A DNA stretch of 27,862 nt from a virus, in the IMG/VR virus record IMGVR_UViG_3300025000_000354, positions 1 through 27,862 of that record. One strand, written 5' to 3'. The translations under genes were made by a program, and so were the position numbers. Shown here piece after piece: positions 18,939-26,986 of the stretch (within the stretch, counting starts at the first letter, position 1; each line of letters starts with the position of its first letter). The notes beneath the pieces were generated by a model that searched no databases, had not been told where the DNA came from, and saw only the letters and a program-made list of their open reading frames with translations.

Positions 18939-19183
18939 AACCTGTCAACCTCTTTTTTTGCAAGAAACGCAAGCTCTCCCCTGTAATCTGCCAGGATTCT
19001 GGCGGTTTCACCGCTCGTCATTCTGCATTTTTATCTCTCTCTCCTATCGTCTGTAAATCATAAGGTACACTGGCCATTGAAGGCGGCCGGGGTGGCCTTT
19101 CCCATTTTTTTATTTTCCTCTTTTCTTGTTTCCCTCACGCCCACCCCAACCCACCCCGGCCGCCGTTTTCAAAGCGGGGACCA
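18939..19183. promoter_or_regulatory. Noncoding leader of terminase with large inverted repeat
   Basis: No gene seen. GGCGGCCGGGGTGG (19082-19095) and CCACCCCGGCCGCC (19151-19164) are a perfect 14-bp inverted repeat, with outer TTGAA/TTCAA extending it across a bulge. The 55-base loop is almost entirely pyrimidine. The position just before the small terminase gene suits a packaging (pac/cos) site or a late-operon regulatory structure. No strong promoter was identified. Confidence 0.55.
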
Positions 19184-19864
19184 ATGGCAAACGAAATTTC
19201 AAAAATAGAGAGACTCGGCAAGGCCGGCCTGGTCCGTGATTTGTATTTGGCGCAAAATATCCGCACCGCCAAGGGCATTGCGGAACAACTACGGGCGGAC
19301 GGGGTGCAGATCTCCGATGCCTCAGTGGCCCGTTACCTGGCCAGGGTGAAGGATGACTATCGGGCCGCGGCCCGACAGGTGGTTTATGACCACGTCAACA
19401 AGGAACTGCCCAAGGATTTGGACGCCCTGGAGGAGATGGAATCAACCTGTCTGGAGTGGTCGCGCATGGATATGCCGGTGCTTATCGAGCGCACGGCAGA
19501 CGCCGCCGTGGCCATCGCCGGCGAGGTGGATGCCTGGGTTATGGAGTTGACCAACTATCATCTGGAGCTGCACAAGAACCCCACAGCCAAAGCCTCTATG
19601 GTCAAGGGTTTCATCAAACAGTGCCTGACCTATATCTCTATCGCCGACGAGAAGCTGGAAAACCGGCTCAAGGCCATTAAGGCAGCTGCCGGCATCATCG
19701 AACTGAAACTGCGGCACGCCACCGGCCTGGACGCGGACAGCAGGGGGAATATCATTATTCTGGATCGCTCCACGGATGGCCCTGTGCATGAGGTAAAGTC
19801 TGCGGACCGGGGCAAGGAACAGGGCCGAGTGATGTTCTCCATCGGTGGGGGGGATCGTGGGTAA
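19184..19864 (+). CDS. terS: Terminase small subunit
   Basis: 226-aa DNA-recognition subunit of the packaging motor. The N-terminal region has an HTH: RTAKGIAEQLRADGVQISDA then SVARYLARVKDDYRAA (about residues 25-62). The middle is a long helical oligomerisation region (PKDLDALEEMESTCLEWSRM to KLENRLKAIKAAAGIIELK) and the C-terminus (about 190-226) probably contacts the large subunit. Assigned from position directly before the large terminase (8-base overlap), HTH and size. Only a weak ribosome site (GGGGA) precedes the ATG. It should bind the pac/cos site, perhaps the inverted repeat just upstream. Confidence 0.8.
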   Translation: MANEISKIERLGKAGLVRDLYLAQNIRTAKGIAEQLRADGVQISDASVARYLARVKDDYRAAARQVVYDHVNKELPKDLDALEEMESTCLEWSRMDMPVLIERTADAAVAIAGEVDAWVMELTNYHLELHKNPTAKASMVKGFIKQCLTYISIADEKLENRLKAIKAAAGIIELKLRHATGLDADSRGNIIILDRSTDGPVHEVKSADRGKEQGRVMFSIGGGDRG

Positions 19865-21287
19865 AGATCTGACATTTGACCTGTCCCCTACGCAGTCGGC
19901 CTTTGTCCATTCCGAGGCCGAGATTGTGCAGATCTGCGGACCCATGGGGGAGGGGAAAACAACAGCCGGCATTGTCGCCATTCTGGCCCACGCGGCCCGC
20001 TGTGGCCGCGATATCCGCGGCGCCATTATCCGCGATACCCACATCAATATAAAAAACACCACCGTGCCGGATTTCGTTGAATTGCTGGGGGACTATGTCT
20101 CCGTGCATGACGACAGTAAGAAGCTGGTGATTCACACCCAGCCGAAAGTAGAACTTTTTCTGTTCGGCGCCGGCGATGAGGGTGCCCTGTCGAAATTCCA
20201 ATCGCTGATAGTGTCCTTCATCATGCTGGAGGAGCCGGCCCCGGTGCTGGAAAAAAACAACGCCGGCCTGTCCCGTGACGTGTTTGACATGGCCGTGGCC
20301 AGGGCCTCCCGCCAGACCGGCACCAAAATGAGGGTGCAGATTACACAGAATCCGGCGGATGAGGAGCATTGGACAGAGGACCTCTTCTGGGAGCCGGAGA
20401 TTTTTGCCAAAGACCCGGACACCGGGGTGGAGATCCGTAAGCAATGCTTTCGTATTCCCTACGGTGACAACAAATTTCTGAACCCCCACACCAGGGCGGC
20501 CAACCGAGCCGCCTTCCAGCGTGATCCCGGCAAGTTCGCCCGGTACGTGGAAGGCCGGGCCGCCCCTATCCAGCGCGGCATCAAGGTGGTGACGGGATAT
20601 AACGCCAAGTCTCATTTCGCCGATAAAGAGCTGCCGGTGATTCCCGGCGGTCTTGGCATCCGGCTGTGGGACGGCTGGCATAATCCGGTGTGCGTGGTGG
20701 GTCAGTTTCTGCCGCCTGGCCGGATATGGTTCCACGATGTGCTGGTGGGCCAGGGATGCGGGGTGGATGTGCTGATTGAGAACATGGTGATTCCGCTGAT
20801 GAAGAGCGAGAAATATAAGGGAAAAATCGACCAGTGGCGTGATATCGGCGATCCAACCATGGCCACCCCGGACCAGTCCACCAGGACCAGGAGCGGGGCA
20901 AAGTTGATCGAGAAGATGTTGCATACCAGGTTCGAGCCTGGTCCGAGCCGTTGGCCGCAACGAATCGGACCGCTGCAGAAGGCCGTGCTGACCAAGTGTG
21001 TCAACGGCGATGAAAAAATTCAGGTATCCAGTACTGCCCATGTCCTGCACAAGGCGCTGAATGGCGGCTGGCACTGGAAAAAGGACAACAATAATAAACC
21101 CATCGGCACCGGGCCGGTGAAGGACGAATTTTCCCATATCGGCGATCCTCTGAGCCATGGCGTCCCATTGTTGTTGCCGCAGCTGGATGACAGCGGCCGG
21201 GGAAAGACGAGTGCGGCCCAGCGCCGGGCGCAGCAGGATGAAAGTTTGCGCATTGCCATGAGTTATGCACCAGGCGGCCAGGGGTAG
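19857..21287 (+). CDS. terL: Terminase large subunit (ATPase/nuclease)
   Basis: 476-aa packaging motor from GTG 19857, which overlaps the small subunit by 8 bases and follows a GGGGGG run. ATPase: Walker A GPMGEGKTT (residues 28-36), Walker B SFIMLEEPAP, coupling motif QITQNPAD. Nuclease: acidic residues in IRLWDGWHNPV, then DIGDPTMATPDQ and the final HIGDPLSHG, in RNase H-like order. It pumps DNA into the prohead through the portal and cuts the concatemer. Length is normal for the family. The GTG at 19845 is an alternative start. Confidence 0.92.
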   Translation: MGKDLTFDLSPTQSAFVHSEAEIVQICGPMGEGKTTAGIVAILAHAARCGRDIRGAIIRDTHINIKNTTVPDFVELLGDYVSVHDDSKKLVIHTQPKVELFLFGAGDEGALSKFQSLIVSFIMLEEPAPVLEKNNAGLSRDVFDMAVARASRQTGTKMRVQITQNPADEEHWTEDLFWEPEIFAKDPDTGVEIRKQCFRIPYGDNKFLNPHTRAANRAAFQRDPGKFARYVEGRAAPIQRGIKVVTGYNAKSHFADKELPVIPGGLGIRLWDGWHNPVCVVGQFLPPGRIWFHDVLVGQGCGVDVLIENMVIPLMKSEKYKGKIDQWRDIGDPTMATPDQSTRTRSGAKLIEKMLHTRFEPGPSRWPQRIGPLQKAVLTKCVNGDEKIQVSSTAHVLHKALNGGWHWKKDNNNKPIGTGPVKDEFSHIGDPLSHGVPLLLPQLDDSGRGKTSAAQRRAQQDESLRIAMSYAPGGQG

Positions 21288-21301
21288 GAAAAGGAGAAGC
21301 T

Positions 21302-21565
21302 ATGTCGCAGATAAAACCAAAAGGAAAATATGACGGCTACTGGGAGATGCGGGAGGGAGGGCCTTATGACGCAGGGGACCCGGTCTTTAAGTGCACCGGC
21401 TGTAACACTGTGACCGAGATGGATAAGGACTGGAACGGCGAGCCCAAGCCAGGCAGGTGCAAGAAGGGGTGTCCCAACCATGAGCATGCCACCACCGACT
21501 GGCGGCCCGGCGCGGTAAGCAAAAAGTATGCGATAAATTATGCAGCGGTATTCGGGCATGATTAA
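21302..21565 (+). CDS. Small putative zinc-binding protein between terminase and portal
   Basis: 87-aa protein with AGGAGAAGC before the ATG. It contains CTGC (residues 31-34) and CKKGCPNHEH (about 53-62), giving four Cys and two His for one zinc site. The rest is polar and Gly-rich (GYWEMREGGPYDAGDP). Placement between terL and portal suggests a packaging or head-assembly accessory. It overlaps the portal gene start. Similar small Cys proteins exist next to N4-gp56-type head genes as far as I recall, but no function is established. Confidence 0.65.
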   Translation: MSQIKPKGKYDGYWEMREGGPYDAGDPVFKCTGCNTVTEMDKDWNGEPKPGRCKKGCPNHEHATTDWRPGAVSKKYAINYAAVFGHD

Positions 21566-23399
21566 TCTGAGCGCCGTGCGGCAAAACGCCATGTATCCGC
21601 TGCTTGACAGTTTCCGGCGAATCATGCGTAACGGGAAAAGCGTCCCTGACCAAAAGGAGCAGGCGGAAAGGGAGCAGGCGGCCCGGCGCTACTCCATGGA
21701 GGACGAACAGCATCTGGTGGATTACTGCATGGATTGTGTCAAGACGGATGCAAGTTCACGTCGGGAGGTGCGGCAGGCGCAGGCGGAATGTTACCGGGTG
21801 TACAAAGAAAAGGAACCTGCCTCTTTTGCCCGTAAGGCGGCATGGCAGAGCAGGATTGTGGTGCCCAGACCATACGCCACGGTGCAGTTCGCCGCCGCCG
21901 CTATCCGTAAAAGTTTTTCCCCTGATTTTCTCAGTATCGAGGACCCTGTGGTGCAGGCGGCGGCGGATTTCTGGAAGAAGGTAATGTCTGTCCAGTTGGA
22001 CAGCCGACACGCCAACTTCGTTATCCGCTTTGTCGATTCCACCACCATGGGACTGGCGGTGGGGGAATCGATGGACATGAAGCCGCGCTGGATACCGGGC
22101 AAGGGCCTGTATTATGAGCTGATCGAGCCGTGGAAGATCAGCCGGGATCCGGACGCCGTGCCAAGGGACCCCCAGTCCGGAGTTTTCTGGATCCACCAGG
22201 AGTGGAAGGATTTCTATCAGCTCAAGCTGCTGGCTGACAAGAAGCTGCTGCAGAACATTGATGAGGGTTTTAATGTCAACGACGAAGACCCGGACAATCC
22301 TTTTATGACCAAGGAGGCCCTGGCGGCCCGCAAGGATCAGATCTGGACCAGGTCAAAATTCAGGAAAATGGGTCGGGTCTATGAGTTTTTTGGCACGGTG
22401 CTGTCCCCCCGCGGTGAATCGCTGCTGCCAAGGGCGACATACAGTGTCATGGGCGGACGGTTGATCAAGTCCCCCATGGGGCTACGCTACCGCACCCTGC
22501 GCTGGCCGAGCGTCATGTTTTCCCCGCAGCCAGACCTGCTGCAGCTTGGCGGCCGCGGCCTGCTGGAGGGGGTCCGCTCCATCTGGGAAGCCATGTGTAA
22601 TCTGATGTGTCTGCATGAGGATGCCATGAAATGGCTGGTCAATCCCATGACCGAAATTAATGTCGATGCCCTGGTTGATCCGGAGGATGTCAAAACAGCC
22701 CCCGGCCGCACCTATCTGACCCACGACAGTCTGAATGGCCAGCAGGCTGTTCGTCCGGTGTCCCGCCGCGATGTGACGAATTCCACCCTGGCCAACATGC
22801 AGTATCACGACCAGAACTATCAGCGCGGGACGTCTGTGTCAGACAGCGTACAAGGCCTGCCCGGTTACCGACAGGATATCACCTGGCGGGAAAGCGAGCA
22901 GAACCTCGGACAGGCCATGGAAGTGTTTAACCTGATGGGCACCAACGTGGAGTTGGGCGCCATCCAGGGACTCAGCGCCGGGCAGGAGGTGGTCGAGGCA
23001 TTTGCCGGCTGGAAGGATTACCAGGAGATGCTGGGCGATGAGGGGGTAAGCAAATTCGGCTTGCGGTTAGGGCAGGATGGGGTCATCGATGGCCTGCCAA
23101 GGATGAGCGGGGCTTTTCATGTGTCGGGTATTCAGAAGCTGATGAAAGACGCCGAGACGGTATCCACCCTGATCCGCACCATTATCCCCCTGGCCGGCAA
23201 CCCGAGGTTCGCCCCGTTTATTATGCCCTATTCGGTGCTGAAAGCCATGGAGCGGCGCACCGGCCTGCAGGATGAAAACATTTTTATTCCCAAGGAAGTT
23301 GGAGAGAAATTACAGCAGCTGCAGCTGCAGCAGATGCTTGCCGGATCTCCGCCCCCCCCTGATTCCGGCGGCGGAGACCAATCAGGAGGGCAGCCATGA
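21558..23399 (+). CDS. Portal protein
   Basis: 613-aa protein read as the portal ring subunit, through which DNA enters and exits the head. Supporting features: size, position right after terL, the N-terminal helical region with RAARRYSMEDEQH-like charged helices, KAAWQSRIVVPRPYATVQFA, a wing-like region (YYELIEPWKISRDPDAVPRD), and a C-terminal Gln-rich helix (KLQQLQLQQMLAG) plus a Pro/Gly tail, typical of large portals of podovirus type. ATG 21558 overlaps the previous stop; ATG 21540 is an alternative. No clear ribosome site, so coupling is likely. Stop overlaps the next ATG (ATGA). Confidence 0.82.
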   Translation: MINLSAVRQNAMYPLLDSFRRIMRNGKSVPDQKEQAEREQAARRYSMEDEQHLVDYCMDCVKTDASSRREVRQAQAECYRVYKEKEPASFARKAAWQSRIVVPRPYATVQFAAAAIRKSFSPDFLSIEDPVVQAAADFWKKVMSVQLDSRHANFVIRFVDSTTMGLAVGESMDMKPRWIPGKGLYYELIEPWKISRDPDAVPRDPQSGVFWIHQEWKDFYQLKLLADKKLLQNIDEGFNVNDEDPDNPFMTKEALAARKDQIWTRSKFRKMGRVYEFFGTVLSPRGESLLPRATYSVMGGRLIKSPMGLRYRTLRWPSVMFSPQPDLLQLGGRGLLEGVRSIWEAMCNLMCLHEDAMKWLVNPMTEINVDALVDPEDVKTAPGRTYLTHDSLNGQQAVRPVSRRDVTNSTLANMQYHDQNYQRGTSVSDSVQGLPGYRQDITWRESEQNLGQAMEVFNLMGTNVELGAIQGLSAGQEVVEAFAGWKDYQEMLGDEGVSKFGLRLGQDGVIDGLPRMSGAFHVSGIQKLMKDAETVSTLIRTIIPLAGNPRFAPFIMPYSVLKAMERRTGLQDENIFIPKEVGEKLQQLQLQQMLAGSPPPPDSGGGDQSGGQP

Positions 23400-23710
23400 G
23401 CGGCACAGAGGTCGATATTGTCACCGGCTTACCCTTAGAACTGGTGGAGCGGGAGCGGCAGCAGGCGGCTGAGGCCGAGGATAAAGGCACCATGCTGCGT
23501 CAGGCTGGGTTCATGGGGGTGGCGGAAAGCGAGGCGGCAGCTGTGCTGCTGGGGCTGATCGAGGAGCGTCTGACCGCCAGGGTTCATACCCTGGTCAGTC
23601 TTGATGCTGAGGCCAAGGCCTTCATCGAACTGCTGAAGAAATTCGGAGAGCGGAAGTTTTCCGCCCAGCTGGCCGCCAAGGAGCTGGTGCGGAAGTACGG
23701 GAAATCATAG
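23396..23710 (+). CDS. Small helical head-region protein, 104 aa
   Basis: 104-aa protein with AGGAGGG about 5 bases before the ATG, which overlaps the portal stop. Highly charged and helical: ELVERERQQAAEAEDKGTML, GLIEERLTARVHTLVSLDAE and FAERKFSAQ-like C-terminal helices ending RKYGKS. The position between portal and scaffold suggests a structural or assembly accessory. No family recognised. Confidence 0.7.
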   Translation: MSGTEVDIVTGLPLELVERERQQAAEAEDKGTMLRQAGFMGVAESEAAAVLLGLIEERLTARVHTLVSLDAEAKAFIELLKKFGERKFSAQLAAKELVRKYGKS

Positions 23711-23715
23711 CAATC

Positions 23716-23856
23716 AGTCCGGCCCCTTAAAAAAGGACCACGCCGGACTTTATAAACAGCGGCCCCTCACAGAGGACCACGCCGCACCAAACAGTGGCCC
23801 CTCACAGAGGACCACGCCGCACCAAACAGTGGCCCCTGCAAACAGGACGACGCCAC
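23716..23856 (+). ncRNA. Tandem array of four two-stem hairpins in scaffold leader
   Basis: Four units occupy the 161-base gap before the scaffold gene; units two and three are exact 35-base tandem copies apart from one base. Each forms an inner stem, CCTN pairing with NAGG, inside an outer stem. Inner pairs: CCTT/AAGG (23725/23733), CCTC/GAGG (23765/23772 and 23800/23807) and CCTG/CAGG (23835/23843). Outer pairs: AGTCCGG/CCGGACT, GCGG/CCGC, GTGG/CCGC (one G-U) and GTGG/CCAC. The joiner ACCACG (ACGACG in unit four) is kept. Unit four ends directly at the GGGAGG ribosome site. Compensatory changes indicate a selected RNA structure, perhaps controlling scaffold and capsid expression. Confidence 0.75.
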
Positions 23857-23871
23857 GGGAGGTTTTTGACC

Positions 23872-24888
23872 ATGCCAACAGGTATTGATCTTGAGCAAGC
23901 GATGAAAGACGGCGCCAGTATTTTCCAAATGCCGCCTGCGGAAAGCCAGGGAAATGGAGCGCCGCAGGCAGGCGTAAAGCCGGAGGCGGGTGAGTTGCCA
24001 GCCGCAGGCGTAAAGCCGGAGGCGGGTGAGTTGCCAGCCGCAGGTGTAAAGCCGGAGGTGGGAGAGTTGCCAGCCTCAGGTGTAAAGCCGGAGGTGGGAG
24101 AGTTGCCAGCCTCAGGTGCAAAGCCGGAGGCGGGTGAGTTACCCGCTGCAGGTGCAAAGCCGGAGGCGGGCAGTCCAGCGCCATCCCCCAGGTTTAAGAC
24201 CCATGACGATGCCGAGAAAGGCTATACCGCGCTGCAGTCAAGGACCACTAAAACGGAGCAGGAAAATGCCGAGCTGCGCAGGCAGCTGGCCAGTTACCAG
24301 GCAGAGCAGGCCGAGAAAGCCAAACAAAACAAGCAGGGCGAGATCCGGCAGTTTGCCGTCACCAAAAACAAGGAGGCCCTGGCTGCCATCAATCAGCTGA
24401 ATCCTGAATCATCAGATCATGATCAGCGGGTGGCGGAGATCTGGGCCGAGGCAAATATGGCGGTGGATGATTTCCGGATGAGCAAACAGGAGCCATCCCC
24501 GCCGCCAGCGGCCGGACAACCGCCGGCCGGCAATGACAATGATGCCGGTGATGACTCCAGCGCCCTGGTAACCGGCATGCTGGATGCCGAGAATTTTTCC
24601 GAGGCGGAAAGAATTGCCTTCTGGGGTTTATCCAGATCCGCACCAACCCATGGCCCGGACGGGGCCAAATTAACCCTTCAACAGCAAATCTCCATGACCA
24701 TGGAGAAAGCCAGGCAGCACAATGCGGCCCAGCGCAGCCAACTCATGCAGGAGCTGAATCTGCCCCTGGAGCGCGGCGGGAGTTACTCCGGCCCTGCCCC
24801 CGGGGAGGACGCCAGGCAGTACGCCAATAGGCAGTTGTCCCTTGATGATGCCATGCAGGAGGCTGACCGCGGTCGCACCTTAGCCTGA
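23872..24888 (+). CDS. Probable head scaffolding protein with N-terminal 12-aa repeats
   Basis: 338-aa acidic protein directly upstream of the capsid gene, the usual scaffold position. After MPTGIDLEQAMKDGASIFQM come five full and one partial copies of a 12-residue repeat (VKPEAGELPAAG type, about residues 35-101), then a coiled-coil region (TEQENAELRRQLASYQAEQA, EKAKQNKQGEI), a disordered Pro/Gly stretch and a helical C-terminus ending DAMQEADRGRTLA, suited to capsid binding. GGGAGG about 9 bases before ATG 23872 sets the start, adjoining the hairpin array. Scaffolds guide prohead assembly and leave before or during packaging. Confidence 0.78.
   Translation: MPTGIDLEQAMKDGASIFQMPPAESQGNGAPQAGVKPEAGELPAAGVKPEAGELPAAGVKPEVGELPASGVKPEVGELPASGAKPEAGELPAAGAKPEAGSPAPSPRFKTHDDAEKGYTALQSRTTKTEQENAELRRQLASYQAEQAEKAKQNKQGEIRQFAVTKNKEALAAINQLNPESSDHDQRVAEIWAEANMAVDDFRMSKQEPSPPPAAGQPPAGNDNDAGDDSSALVTGMLDAENFSEAERIAFWGLSRSAPTHGPDGAKLTLQQQISMTMEKARQHNAAQRSQLMQELNLPLERGGSYSGPAPGEDARQYANRQLSLDDAMQEADRGRTLA
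23974..24174 (+). repeat. 36-bp coding tandem repeat in scaffold gene
   Basis: Five full units starting at 23974, 24010, 24046, 24082 and 24118, and a partial sixth at 24154. Each encodes a variant of [VA]KPE[AV]GELPA[AS]G. The first two units are nearly identical, which shows recent expansion. The Pro/Glu/Gly/Ala content suggests an extended flexible segment. Confidence 0.93.
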
Positions 24889-24903
24889 TAAGGAGCGAAT
24901 ACG

Positions 24904-25854
24904 ATGTTTACATGGACTTATGACGCAACGGACGGGGTATGGAAAAACCACGCCCTGTCCAACGAATTACTGAAGATCGCCGCCCGGGATTTCGTCCTGG
25001 TGCGGTTTACAAAGAAGCAGCCGAATTTCGGCGCCGGCATGGGGCAGAGCGTAACCCTGCCCTATTACAAAGCCCTGGACGAGCCGGACACCCCGCAGCT
25101 GGATGAGCGGATGCGGGTGCCCATCGATGAATTGGAAATGGCCGGCCGGTCCATCACTGTGGTGGAGTGGGGCCGTGGTTGCGGTTACACAAATCTGGCG
25201 GATGAGTTTTCCAAGGTTTCCCCCAAGAAGGGCGGCCAGAAGCGGCTGCTGGACCAGATGAACGCCTGCATGGATACCGGGGCCGCCGCCGGGTTCAAGG
25301 AAGCTAAGGTGTGTTTTACACCAACCTCAGCTTCCGCCGGCACCATCGATACGGATGGGGCTCACAGTGTGGCGGCCACCAGCAATCTGACCGCCGCCCA
25401 TGTCGGCCTGATCAGGGACTACATGGTTAATGACCTGCATGTGCCGTACTTTGAGGGCGGCGACTATATCGGCACCGTGGCCACTAAGGGTCTGCGCGGC
25501 CTGAAAAACGATACCGCCCTGCAGGAGTGGCATAAGTACCTGGCCAAGGGTGACATCATTTTTAAAAGCGAGGTGGGCAAGGTGGAGAATGTCCGCTTTG
25601 TCGAGGTGAGCCACGAGCAGGCCCTGTCCAACGGGGTCGGCACCGGCAGCGTGCTGGGCGAAGGGCTGATCTTCGGAGACGACGCCGTGCGCCGGGTCGA
25701 GGTTGATTCCCCGCACCTGCGGGCGGATCCAAACTATAAGGGCGATTTCGGCCGGCGTAAGGCGATTATCTGGTATGGCCTGATTGCCTTCGGCAGCACA
25801 TTCATGACAGCGGATGACCGCGAAGCCAGAATCGTGCGTATCGGTTCCCTGTAA
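24904..25854 (+). CDS. Major capsid protein, N4-gp56 family
   Basis: 316-aa major head protein. It matches the N4-gp56-type capsid family: N-terminal ALSNELLKIAARDFVLVRFT, GAGMGQSVTLPYYKALDEPD, LEMAGRSITVVEWGRGCGYT, the central RDYMVNDLHVPYFEGGDYIG and the C-terminal segment KAIIWYGLIAFGSTFMTADD. Residues IDELEMAGRSITVVE correspond to the E-loop/spine region of the HK97 fold. No protease gene or N-terminal delta domain is seen, so shell assembly relies on the separate scaffold. AAGGAGCGAA lies before the ATG. Confidence 0.9.
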   Translation: MFTWTYDATDGVWKNHALSNELLKIAARDFVLVRFTKKQPNFGAGMGQSVTLPYYKALDEPDTPQLDERMRVPIDELEMAGRSITVVEWGRGCGYTNLADEFSKVSPKKGGQKRLLDQMNACMDTGAAAGFKEAKVCFTPTSASAGTIDTDGAHSVAATSNLTAAHVGLIRDYMVNDLHVPYFEGGDYIGTVATKGLRGLKNDTALQEWHKYLAKGDIIFKSEVGKVENVRFVEVSHEQALSNGVGTGSVLGEGLIFGDDAVRRVEVDSPHLRADPNYKGDFGRRKAIIWYGLIAFGSTFMTADDREARIVRIGSL

Positions 25855-25891
25855 TCAGCAACCCGGATCGTGATTCCGGATAAGGAGGTTT

Positions 25892-26350
25892 ATGATGTTA
25901 GGTGATCATATCAGTTCATTGCCGTTCGATCTGACCGGCACGGAGAGCGCGGCCGGGCTGGCGTTGACCCAGGCGGCCGGAGACCTGGCCGTGTTTACCG
26001 TGCCGTTCAAGTGTGTGCTGCTCTACAGCGCCTTGTGCGTCACGACAGCCTGCGCCGGCTTAACCACTACCCCCATCGTCAAGCTGGACAAGCGGCCCAC
26101 CGCCGGCTCGGACACCGGCCGCGGCGATGGTGATGCCGGGGTATTCACTCTCGGCACCATGGCCCAGGGGAAATTTGTTTATTTTATGCCAACCTCTCGG
26201 GTTGAACTGGAGCCCGGCCAGGAGGTGGTCATGCAGTTGACGCAGATCGCCGCAGGCACCGGCGCCGCCGGGGCCTGCCGGCCGGTGCTGGTGGTGGAGC
26301 ATGCCGCGGAAACCTGGGGCAACCTGGATAGCGCCGTGGCCGCCGCGTAA
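25892..26350 (+). CDS. Probable head decoration or structural protein, 152 aa
   Basis: 152-aa beta-rich, Gly/Ala/Thr-rich protein (TGTESAAGLALTQAAGDLAV, LELEPGQE-like turn VELEPGQEVVMQLTQIAAGT), with no membrane or catalytic signature. It lies 37 bases after the capsid gene with AAGGAGG before the ATG, the common place for a capsid-stabilising decoration protein. A similar small protein often follows N4-gp56-type capsid genes. Followed by a strong hairpin. Confidence 0.65.
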   Translation: MMLGDHISSLPFDLTGTESAAGLALTQAAGDLAVFTVPFKCVLLYSALCVTTACAGLTTTPIVKLDKRPTAGSDTGRGDGDAGVFTLGTMAQGKFVYFMPTSRVELEPGQEVVMQLTQIAAGTGAAGACRPVLVVEHAAETWGNLDSAVAAA

Positions 26351-26366
26351 TAATCGATAAGAACGA

Positions 26367-26394
26367 TTCGCCCGGCCACACACGGCCGGGCGAA
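26367..26394 (+). terminator. Strong hairpin after capsid genes (attenuator or stabiliser)
   Basis: TTCGCCCGGCC (26367-26377) pairs perfectly with GGCCGGGCGAA (26384-26394) around ACACAC: an 11-bp GC-rich stem in a 60-base intergenic gap. No T-run follows, so it may stabilise the capsid mRNA or partly terminate, lowering expression of the genes beyond. Confidence 0.7.
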
Positions 26395-26410
26395 CTGATG
26401 GAGGAAGCAG

Positions 26411-26983
26411 ATGCAGATTTTGAAGGTGAAAAAGCCGGGATCAAATACCTCAACGAAAGTCAGGGTTTTGCGCAGCTGGGCCAACGCCAAAGGCACTACC
26501 ATCTACCTGCACCATAACGGGGTGTATGGCTATAAGGACGGAGCACCGGTGAGGAGCGAAAGCGAGCTGCTGGACGGGATCCACGCCCCGGTACAGCAGG
26601 CCATCGCCGTGCGCTGGTGGAGAAGTATCGGCCAACGACTGGCAGAGGATTACTACGCGGCCAGGATGCAGACGGAAATGGCGGCCAGCTCCGACTTCCA
26701 GATGCTGGATGACGGGGCCAACAGCGCCCTGGATATGACCATGTACCGCCGCCGGTGTGTCAAGCCAGGGTCAGCCGTGTCCGGGCCGAAGAGCTGGATG
26801 GAGACTGGTTTCCCGGAGCGTCCGGACTGGTGGGGCCAGGCCCGTATGATCGAGGTGGGCGAGTGGGTGTATGAGCGGGTGGATGAGCTGGTGGATGAAA
26901 AAGATACCATTCCGCTCTCTTCTCTTACGCCTCCCCTTGTGTCGCTTAAAGGCGACGGCAGCGGCGGCGACACGGGGGCATAA
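26411..26983 (+). CDS. Hypothetical phage structural-region protein, 190 aa
   Basis: 190-aa protein with GGAGGAAGC before the ATG. N-terminal part is basic and beta-rich (MQILKVKKPGSNTSTKVRVL), followed by helices with several Trp (AIAVRWWRSIGQRLAEDYYA) and GFPERPDWWGQARMIEVGEW. It ends in a Gly/Asp-rich tail. The position after capsid and decoration genes suggests a connector or head-completion role, but no known connector fold is recognised. Confidence 0.65.
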   Translation: MQILKVKKPGSNTSTKVRVLRSWANAKGTTIYLHHNGVYGYKDGAPVRSESELLDGIHAPVQQAIAVRWWRSIGQRLAEDYYAARMQTEMAASSDFQMLDDGANSALDMTMYRRRCVKPGSAVSGPKSWMETGFPERPDWWGQARMIEVGEWVYERVDELVDEKDTIPLSSLTPPLVSLKGDGSGGDTGA

Positions 26984-26986
26984 GAT

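Noticed and set aside
19755-21158. 467-codon minus-strand frame opposite the large terminase
   Set aside because: The plus strand carries Walker and nuclease motifs; the antisense product has no recognisable domain and no ribosome site.
23757-23856. CRISPR-like array suggested by 35-bp direct repeats
   Set aside because: The units are contiguous with no unique spacers, differ at paired positions, and no cas gene is present.
23750-24184. Pro/Leu repeat protein on the minus strand
   Set aside because: The repetitive product is simply the complement of the scaffold's 36-bp repeats and of the hairpin array.
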